From contig DINC01000107.1 of the NCBI GenBank assembly GCA_002425885.1, positions 1 to 10,812 on the forward strand: a stretch of DNA of 10,812 nucleotides. The letters run 5' to 3'. Position numbers and translations under genes: made by a program. Under the pieces are notes generated by a model that was not told the DNA's origin, searched no databases, and worked only from the letters and a program-made list of their open reading frames with translations. Below, in pieces: positions 6,912-10,812 of this stretch. Position 1 is the first letter of the stretch; each line of letters opens with the position of its first letter. Source of the DNA: Spirochaetia bacterium UBA5550 (GTDB lineage Bacteria; Spirochaetota; UBA4802; UBA5550).

Positions 6912-8078
6912 ATGAATAAAATAGTTAATCCGGAACCGCTCTTCAATGATGAGTATACAGGTGAACCACCTGCGAAACGTGTGCTGGGGCATATTCAGTC
7001 GAAAAGAGAACAGGGAGCCGCAGTTGCCGGTCTCTATTGCGGCTACGCTCCCATGGAACTGATCCATGCCATGGATATAGTACCAGCAGTATTATGCGCA
7101 TTTGCTAACGCTCACATTGAAGCAGCTGAAGTGCACCTCCCTGCAAACCTCTGCCCCCTTATCAAATCAAGCTACGGATTCGTCATAAAAGATGCATGCC
7201 CCTTCTACGCTGTGTCAGACGTTGTTATCGCGGAGACAACATGCGACGGTAAAAAGAAGATGTTCGAGCTGATGTCCCATATAAAACCGCTATATGTAAT
7301 GGACCTCCCCCAGGTTCCTGATGAGAAAGAGGCCAGGGATGAATGGAAAGGTATGATCCTTAAAACAAAATCTTTCCTTGAAAACCACACAGGTAAACGC
7401 GCCACAGATGAACAGATCGAAACTGCACTTAAAGACTCCAACCGTAAAAACGCTTTAATGAGAAAAATATTTGATTTCGCAGCCAGACAAACACCTGTTG
7501 TAAGCTGGAAAGAACTATATGATGTAATTTCTCTTGCCATGTCCGCGCGGGCAGAAGATATTATACCTCAGCTTGAGACGATAATAACAAACCTCGAAAA
7601 CAGAGTTGCAGAGGGATATTATTACGGCAAAAAAGATGCGCCCCGCGTAATGGTAACAGGATGCCCCGTTGGCGGAGATGCGCTTAAAATCTTCAGAATA
7701 ATCGAAGAGATGGGGGGAGTTGTTGTGGCAATGGACTCATGCACAGGGATGAAGGGCTTCATGGATGACATAAGTGAAGATACAGGTGACCCTGTGGGCG
7801 CTATAGCAGAACGCTACCTCCGAATCCCCTGTTCTTGCATGACACCGAACAACAGAAGACTCACAGAGATGGATAAAATTATTGAAAAATTTAAACCGGA
7901 CGCTGTAGTGGATTTTGTTCTTCACGCCTGCCACTCCTATAATATTGAATCATATAAGGTTGGCGAGCATATAAAGAATAAACACAACATACCATTTCTG
8001 AAAGTTGTTACAGATTACTCTGACGGCGATGTTGAGCAGATCAAAACGAGGGTACAGGCCCTTTTCGAAAGTATCTGA
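6912..8078 (+). CDS. yjiM: Double-cubane-cluster anaerobic reductase (YjiM-like, 2-hydroxyacyl-CoA dehydratase superfamily)
   Basis: A 388-residue HgdB/FldB-superfamily protein that matches E. coli YjiM and the double-cubane-cluster protein (DCCP) type. Signature blocks are LPANLCPLIKSSYGF (76-90), AETTCDGKKKM (107-117), TGCPVGG (249-255), CSCMTPNNRRL (307-317) and HACHSY (338-343). Cysteines are at 43, 62, 81, 96, 111, 251, 277, 307, 309 and 340; several should hold the metal cluster. The characterised Carboxydothermus DCCP carries an [8Fe-9S] double cubane, receives electrons from an ATP-driven reductase and can reduce small molecules such as acetylene; its natural substrate is unknown. Only one such subunit is encoded, whereas true 2-hydroxyacyl-CoA dehydratases use two different ones, and no CoA-transferase or acyl-CoA gene is nearby. 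AGGAG lies 6 bases before the ATG. A strong hairpin follows the stop codon. The physiological substrate is not known. Confidence 0.92.
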   Translation: MNKIVNPEPLFNDEYTGEPPAKRVLGHIQSKREQGAAVAGLYCGYAPMELIHAMDIVPAVLCAFANAHIEAAEVHLPANLCPLIKSSYGFVIKDACPFYAVSDVVIAETTCDGKKKMFELMSHIKPLYVMDLPQVPDEKEARDEWKGMILKTKSFLENHTGKRATDEQIETALKDSNRKNALMRKIFDFAARQTPVVSWKELYDVISLAMSARAEDIIPQLETIITNLENRVAEGYYYGKKDAPRVMVTGCPVGGDALKIFRIIEEMGGVVVAMDSCTGMKGFMDDISEDTGDPVGAIAERYLRIPCSCMTPNNRRLTEMDKIIEKFKPDAVVDFVLHACHSYNIESYKVGEHIKNKHNIPFLKVVTDYSDGDVEQIKTRVQALFESI

Positions 8079-8086
8079 GATAAAAG

Positions 8087-8120
8087 GCAGGGTTAAGGGG
8101 CCCGGGTCTCTTAACCCTGC
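8087..8120 (+). other. 11-bp intercistronic RNA hairpin between reductase and YedF genes
   Basis: A perfect stem pairs 8087-8097 with 8110-8120 (GCAGGGTTAAG / CTTAACCCTGC). It is closed by a 12-base loop containing GGGCCC/CCCGGG palindromes. It begins 8 bases after the reductase stop codon. The bases after it (GCAGAGAATAAATG) contain no T-run, so it is not a normal intrinsic terminator. It may stabilise the 3' end of the upstream message, set different expression for the two gene pairs, or bind a regulator. Confidence 0.7.
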
Positions 8121-8177
8121 GCAGAGAATAAATGACACAGAAGTAAAATATAATTTTTATGCAGATGGAGAAATAAC

Positions 8178-8783
8178 ATGGGAACAATAATTGACGCAAA
8201 AGGGCTTGCCTGCCCTCAGCCTGTGGTACTGACTAAGAAAGCCCTTGAGAGTAATGACTCTGTAACTGTCATTGTTGATAATGAAACAGCAAAGGAGAAT
8301 GTCAGCCGTCTTGCTGAAAAATCGGGCTGCACAATCTCAGTTGAATCTGCCGGTGACGGAACTTTCCGCCTTACACTTTCAAAAAAAGGGGCCGCTCCTT
8401 CTCAGGAATCCTCTTCCGCAAAATCACAAAATACAGCACCAAAATCAGGGCCTAATGTTTTTGTTATTTCATCAGATACGATGGGGAAAGGTGACGACGA
8501 GCTTGGCGCTGCGTTGATGAAGGCTTTCATTCACACAATATTCAATCTTGACTATCTCCCCGACACACTGATTTTCTATAATACCGGGGTTAAACTGGCT
8601 GTAAAAGATTCGGACGTTCTTGATGATCTGAAAAAACTTGAAGAGCAGGGTGTGGAGATACTTGTGTGCGGGACCTGCGCTAATTTTTTTAACATAAAAG
8701 AACAGATCGCAGCAGGAATTATTTCAAATATGTATGATATAGCGGGCTCAATGTCAAGAGCGGGACGAATTGTAATGCCATGA
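8178..8783 (+). CDS. yedF: YedF: TusA-like plus DsrE-like selenium/sulfur metabolism protein
   Basis: A 201-residue cytosolic protein of two domains joined by a flexible Ser/Gln/Lys linker (about 70-92). Residues 1-68 are a TusA/SirA-like fold with the sulfur-carrier motif C12-P-Q-P. Residues about 93-201 are a DsrE/DsrF-like domain with the GDDELG segment (105-110) and C164-G-T-C167 near the end. This two-domain layout is the family annotated as sulfurtransferase-like selenium metabolism protein YedF. The family co-occurs with selD and is suspected of carrying persulfide or selenide; its biochemistry is not settled. GGAG lies 7 bases before ATG 8178. The gene overlaps the DUF3343 gene by four bases (ATGA), showing translational coupling. 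It follows the double-cubane reductase by 99 bp across the hairpin. Confidence 0.93.
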   Translation: MGTIIDAKGLACPQPVVLTKKALESNDSVTVIVDNETAKENVSRLAEKSGCTISVESAGDGTFRLTLSKKGAAPSQESSSAKSQNTAPKSGPNVFVISSDTMGKGDDELGAALMKAFIHTIFNLDYLPDTLIFYNTGVKLAVKDSDVLDDLKKLEEQGVEILVCGTCANFFNIKEQIAAGIISNMYDIAGSMSRAGRIVMP

Positions 8784-9013
8784 CAGTTAAAGACTCAGTT
8801 GAATATTACGTTGTTCTTTTCAACTCCGTAAGCTACGCGCTTAAGTCTGAGAAGATACTGAAGAAAGAGAATATCCCTTTCAAGCTGATACCTGTGCCGA
8901 AAAGTATAAGCTCAGACTGCGGCGTATGCATACGGTTTATACCGGAGAACAGGGATGCTTTAATTAATGCCATTGAAGGGAAAGTTGAGTATAACGAAAT
9001 ACGCAGGTTATGA
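8780..9013 (+). CDS. DUF3343 putative Se/S carrier-like protein
   Basis: A 77-residue single-domain protein of the DUF3343 type (putative Se/S carrier-like). It opens with YYVVLFNSVSYALKSEKILKKENIPFKLIPVP, described here only as the family-typical beta-alpha-beta start at residues 9-40, followed by the cysteine block SSDCGVC with C47 and C50. The usual family block has one cysteine in an SS-CG context, so the second (C50) gives a CxxC pair that could bind metal or form a disulfide. The start overlaps the yedF stop in ATGA, so the two are coupled and probably made in similar amounts. The family is small and poorly studied; linkage to yedF and selD is the main basis for a role in selenium metabolism. 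The call rests on the N-terminal pattern, the cysteine block and the context. Confidence 0.87.
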   Translation: MTVKDSVEYYVVLFNSVSYALKSEKILKKENIPFKLIPVPKSISSDCGVCIRFIPENRDALINAIEGKVEYNEIRRL

Positions 9014-9051
9014 TTTAAGACAACAGGAACAGTTGAATTAAAGAAAAAACA
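9014..9051. other. End of the reductase operon without a clear terminator
   Basis: Between the DUF3343 stop and the tRNA-Lys-like element there is only a 4-bp dyad (CAAC 9021-9024 / GTTG 9032-9035) without a plus-strand T-run. Read on the minus strand, a T-rich run (GTTTTTTCTTT) follows the T-arm of the tRNA-like element and may end the tRNA transcript. Confidence 0.35.
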
Positions 9052-9124
9052 TAGGTTGCCGGGGTTTCGAACCCCGTTCCTGCTGATTAAGAGTCAGTTG
9101 CTATGCCAGCTGAGATAGTAATCC
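9052..9124 (-). pseudogene. Degenerate tRNA-Lys(CUU), probable tRNA pseudogene
   Basis: This 73-base sequence folds roughly as a tRNA with anticodon loop CTCTTAA (anticodon CUU, lysine), a perfect T stem CGGGG/CCCCG with loop TTCGAAA, and discriminator A. The rest is damaged. The acceptor stem GGATTAC/GCAACCT has A-C mismatches at 3-70 and 6-67 and G-U at 1-72. The D stem TCTC/TAGC fails at 10-25 and 13-22, and the anticodon stem has A-C at 27-43. Restoring G at positions 3, 6, 10, 22 and 27 would give an ordinary tRNA-Lys, so the losses are all in the 5' half. CCA is not encoded. It lies 7 bases after tRNA-Gln on the same strand. It could still be processed, but I favour a decayed gene. Confidence 0.68.
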
Positions 9125-9131
9125 GGAAATT

Positions 9132-9202
9132 CTGAGGTACAAGGATTCGAACCTTGGATGACGGAGTCAGAGTCCGTTGCCTTACCGCTTGGCGATACCT
9201 CA
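9132..9202 (-). tRNA. tRNA-Gln (anticodon CUG)
   Basis: This is a 71-base tRNA. The acceptor stem TGAGGTA/TACCTCA has the U1-A72 pair typical of bacterial tRNA-Gln. The D arm is GCCAAGCGGTAAGGC, the anticodon arm ACGGA/TCCGT encloses loop CTCTGAC (anticodon CTG, reads CAG), and the T arm is CAAGG/CCTTG with loop TTCGAAT. The discriminator is G. The sequence tracks E. coli tRNA-Gln closely. All stems pair. CCA is not encoded and must be added after transcription. Confidence 0.96.
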
Positions 9203-9213
9203 ATATCAATACA

Positions 9214-9241
9214 ATAATACAGATAAAAAAAACCCTGTCAA
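9214..9241 (-). promoter_or_regulatory. Promoter of the tRNA-Gln transcript
   Basis: On the minus strand a perfect TTGACA -35 (9236-9241) is followed after 16 bp by TATTAT (9214-9219, 5/6). The predicted start is about 5 bases before the tRNA 5' end at 9202, as expected for a tRNA promoter. Confidence 0.6.
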
Positions 9242-9324
9242 AAATCAATAAATTTAGTTATATAAATTAAAAATTTTTATATCATCCAATAAAATCCTTT
9301 GGACACTCCCCATCCAAAAAATCC
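9242..9324. other. AT-rich spacer between tRNA and arsR promoters
   Basis: No gene is present. It contains an AT-only inverted repeat with arms ATATAAA (9260-9266) and TTTATAT (9276-9282). It could act as an upstream (UP-like) element for either divergent promoter; nothing more specific can be said. Confidence 0.3.
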
Positions 9325-9352
9325 TTGACTTTTATCGTAAATATACGATAAA
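9325..9352 (+). promoter_or_regulatory. arsR-hgcA promoter, apparently leaderless
   Basis: TTGACT (9325-9330) is followed after 16 bp by GATAAA (9347-9352). The expected +1 is at 9359-9360, and the ATG begins at 9360. No Shine-Dalgarno sequence precedes that ATG. The operator palindrome fills the whole interval between and over the two hexamers, so a bound repressor would exclude RNA polymerase. Confidence 0.6.
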
Positions 9353-9354
9353 AG
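9329..9354. promoter_or_regulatory. 26-bp palindromic operator for the ArsR-type repressor
   Basis: Eleven-base arms CTTTTATCGTA (9329-9339) and TACGATAAAAG (9344-9354) are perfect inverted copies around the 4-base centre AATA. The length and symmetry fit the dyads bound by dimeric ArsR/SmtB proteins, and the site covers the promoter of the arsR-type gene itself. This indicates autorepression and, through it, control of hgcA. Confidence 0.75.
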
Positions 9355-9359
9355 CATTT

Positions 9360-9704
9360 ATGATAAAGCAAACCGATGAAATATACTCAGAACATGACAC
9401 AAGGCTCTCAGAATACGCAAAGGCACTCTCCCACCCGGCGCGAATTGCCATATTAAAACATTTAGCAGAGCAGGACAGGTGTATCTGCGGAGAGCTGGTT
9501 GATATTCTCCCTCTTGCTCAGTCTACTGTGTCTCAGCATCTGAAAGAGCTCAAAAAAGCCGGTCTCATCCTGGGGGAGGTCGAAGGCCCCAGGTCATGCT
9601 ACTGCATCAATAAAGAAAAATATATGGAGATGACTGAATTGATTAATTCACTTTCATCAGTAATAACTAAAATAAAATCTGATAATAAAAAGGGGTGCTG
9701 CTGA
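9360..9704 (+). CDS. ArsR/SmtB-family metal(loid)-responsive repressor upstream of hgcA
   Basis: A 114-residue winged-helix repressor. The core is KALSHPARIAILKHL (21-35), then a sensor-helix segment with C41-I-C43, the recognition helix in AQSTVSQHLKELKKAGL (53-69), and a wing with C80-Y-C82. C41/C43 align with C32/C34 of the CVC motif of E. coli ArsR, which binds As(III) and Sb(III); the third E. coli ligand position is not a cysteine here. The protein ends in adjacent C113-C114. Three cysteine pairs indicate a soft-metal or metalloid ligand (arsenite, Hg(II)). ATG 9360 coincides with the predicted transcript start. The gene is separated from hgcA by one base and is almost surely co-transcribed. 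ArsR-like genes next to hgcAB are known and one has been reported to control hgcAB in Pseudodesulfovibrio. Inference: the inducer relieves the 9329-9354 operator. Confidence 0.93.
   Translation: MIKQTDEIYSEHDTRLSEYAKALSHPARIAILKHLAEQDRCICGELVDILPLAQSTVSQHLKELKKAGLILGEVEGPRSCYCINKEKYMEMTELINSLSSVITKIKSDNKKGCC
9691..9697 (+). promoter_or_regulatory. Ribosome binding site of hgcA inside the arsR coding end
   Basis: AGGGGTG, within the last codons of the arsR-type gene, lies 8 bases before the hgcA ATG at 9706. It encodes part of the Lys-Gly-Cys-Cys tail at the same time, so the two genes are physically interlocked. Confidence 0.7.
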
Positions 9705-9705
9705 A

Positions 9706-10812
9706 ATGAAATTTGAACCTGTGCAGAACAAGCTGAAGCCTTTCAGTCCTTTAACCCGTGCAGCAGACTGCGGATGTCCCCCTGCAAAAAATATTACCTC
9801 AGCAGATATTGCTTCAGAGTTTAAAAATGAGACATGGTTTACCGGTGTAATAGATTCTCCTGCCGGCCCGGTTCCGCAGGTTTCAACTGAAATAAAATTT
9901 TCTGAGCGTATTGGCCATGTCAGAGCAAGAGCATCCTCTTTCAGGATGAAGTTTTCTCTTAAACCTGGACTTTATGCTGTCGGCAATCCGGGCTCCACGT
10001 CAGATATATTTGTAACAGCAAACTACAGGCTCAGTTTTGATCATCTCCGCAAAGCACTTAAAGAAATGGATGCATGGATACTTGTACTTGATACGGCAGG
10101 GATAAACGTCTGGTGCGCAGCCGGCAAAGGGACATTCGGCACTGATGAACTTATCAGAAGGATAAAACTTACAGGCATTGAAAAATGTGTTGAGTATAAA
10201 AGACTTATTCTCCCGCAGCTTGGTGCTCCCGGTGTCAATTCAGCTGAAGTGCGTAAATCCACCGGCTTCAGAATCAGTTACGGGCCTGTGAGAGCTGAAG
10301 ATGTTAAGCAGTATATAGAAAACGGCTACAAAGCTGATGAAAGAATGAGACTGGTGCAGTTTAAGATTATCGACAGGGGTGTGCTCATTCCGATTGAGAT
10401 AACCATGAACAAAGAAAGACTCTTATATTTAATCCTCGCATCTCTGTTTTATTCGGCACTGCAGCCTGAAGGTGTAATCTTCAGAGAAGTAACAACTACC
10501 GGATATCCGCTCATTATTGCAGGAATTCTTGCAATACTTGCAGGAGCGGTGTTGACGCCTCTACTTCTTCCGTTCATACCTTTCCGGTCATTCTCCATCA
10601 AAGGACTGATTGTCGGAGTAATCCTTATAACAGGAGCCGATTATCTCACAGGAATTTTCAGCTCTGCGGGTACTCCCTTCAAAGCAGCAATATATATACT
10701 CTTTCCGCTGATTGCGTCATACCTTGCACTTCAGTTTACCGGAGCAACAACATATACCAGTCTTTCAGGAGTTAAGAAGGAGATAAAGTATTCTCTCCCT
10801 GTATATATCACT
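9706..10812 (+). CDS. hgcA: HgcA, corrinoid protein of mercury methylation (3' end outside window)
   Basis: 369 codons are present, in frame to the last base, with no stop. HgcA takes a methyl group from the methyltetrahydrofolate pathway onto its corrinoid and transfers it to Hg(II), working with ferredoxin-like HgcB to make methylmercury. The diagnostic cap-helix motif NVWCAAGKGTF is at 134-144, with C137 as the expected lower axial ligand of cobalt. The cytosolic corrinoid-binding domain (about 45-225, like the CFeSP large subunit) is followed by a membrane domain beginning near 238. Hydrophobic segments lie at about 238-253, 267-290, 299-317 and 326-345, and a last one should begin at the window edge. 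C22 and C24 (ADCGCPP) lie in an N-terminal region before the corrinoid domain that looks longer than in the ND132 protein, where the key cysteine is numbered 93. The gene is coupled to the arsR-type gene. hgcB is expected just outside the window. Confidence 0.95.
   Translation, partial: MKFEPVQNKLKPFSPLTRAADCGCPPAKNITSADIASEFKNETWFTGVIDSPAGPVPQVSTEIKFSERIGHVRARASSFRMKFSLKPGLYAVGNPGSTSDIFVTANYRLSFDHLRKALKEMDAWILVLDTAGINVWCAAGKGTFGTDELIRRIKLTGIEKCVEYKRLILPQLGAPGVNSAEVRKSTGFRISYGPVRAEDVKQYIENGYKADERMRLVQFKIIDRGVLIPIEITMNKERLLYLILASLFYSALQPEGVIFREVTTTGYPLIIAGILAILAGAVLTPLLLPFIPFRSFSIKGLIVGVILITGADYLTGIFSSAGTPFKAAIYILFPLIASYLALQFTGATTYTSLSGVKKEIKYSLPVYIT

Noticed and set aside
6912..8078. Canonical 2-hydroxyacyl-CoA dehydratase for amino-acid fermentation
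   Set aside because: Only one subunit gene is present and no CoA-transferase, acyl-CoA dehydrogenase or electron-transfer flavoprotein gene is nearby. The LCPLIKSSYGF and TTCDGKKKM blocks match the YjiM/double-cubane branch instead.
8076..8120. Reading the reductase UGA stop as selenocysteine, with the downstream hairpin as a SECIS element
   Set aside because: Readthrough would add only five more residues before TAA at 8094-8096. The E. coli YjiM homologue, as I recall it, ends at the same place, and the stem lies mostly past the new stop. The hairpin is kept as a finding with mass spectrometry as the test.
9021..9035. CAAC/GTTG dyad as a terminator of the Se/S operon
   Set aside because: It has only four pairs and no following T-run on the plus strand.
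1..10812. CRISPR array, insertion sequence, riboswitch or phage module
   Set aside because: No regularly spaced repeats, transposase/integrase reading frames, terminal repeats or recognisable riboswitch cores were seen on either strand.

Overview
The window looks like chromosome of a strictly or facultatively anaerobic bacterium of moderately low G+C. The evidence is a set of anaerobe-type genes: the start of hgcA (mercury methylation), a double-cubane iron-sulfur reductase with its ATP-driven activator, YedF/DUF3343 selenium-sulfur proteins and an iron-dependent alcohol dehydrogenase. No gene here fixes the phylum. Spirochaetota, Deferribacterota, Desulfobacterota or an anaerobic Firmicute would all be compatible, and I do not choose between them. 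No CRISPR array, transposase, integrase or phage gene is visible.

Left third (1-4123). A CorA-like divalent-cation channel with an unusual SMN in place of GMN and an AraC-family regulator lie on the minus strand. The regulator is divergent from an iron-containing alcohol dehydrogenase, and the shared 197-bp intergenic region carries repeated CCGG-core sites. A clear GNRA-loop terminator closes the dehydrogenase gene. A LysE/ArgO-type amino-acid exporter with its own promoter follows.

Middle (4139-6061). A long minus-strand TPR plus ankyrin-repeat protein converges on the exporter gene. Its best promoter would start the transcript on the A of the ATG, so it is probably leaderless. A TTGACA promoter runs the other way.

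Central operon (6132-9013, plus strand). It contains a BadF/HgdC-type ATPase activator (YjiL-like), a double-cubane-cluster reductase (YjiM-like), YedF (TusA domain plus DsrE-like domain) and a DUF3343 Se/S carrier-like protein. The first pair supplies ATP-driven, very low-potential electrons. The second pair is associated with handling reactive selenium or sulfur. Their co-transcription suggests one reductive chalcogen pathway. A strong hairpin separates the two halves. This is the best candidate for an incompletely described system in the window.

Right end (9052-10812). On the minus strand a tRNA promoter precedes tRNA-Gln(CUG) and then a tRNA-Lys(CUU)-like sequence whose 5' half has lost several stem pairings (probable pseudogene). 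Divergent from this is a cysteine-rich ArsR-family repressor with an operator-overlapped and apparently leaderless promoter. One base after its stop begins hgcA, which runs off the window. arsR-hgcA should continue into hgcB, giving metalloid/metal-responsive control of mercury methylation.
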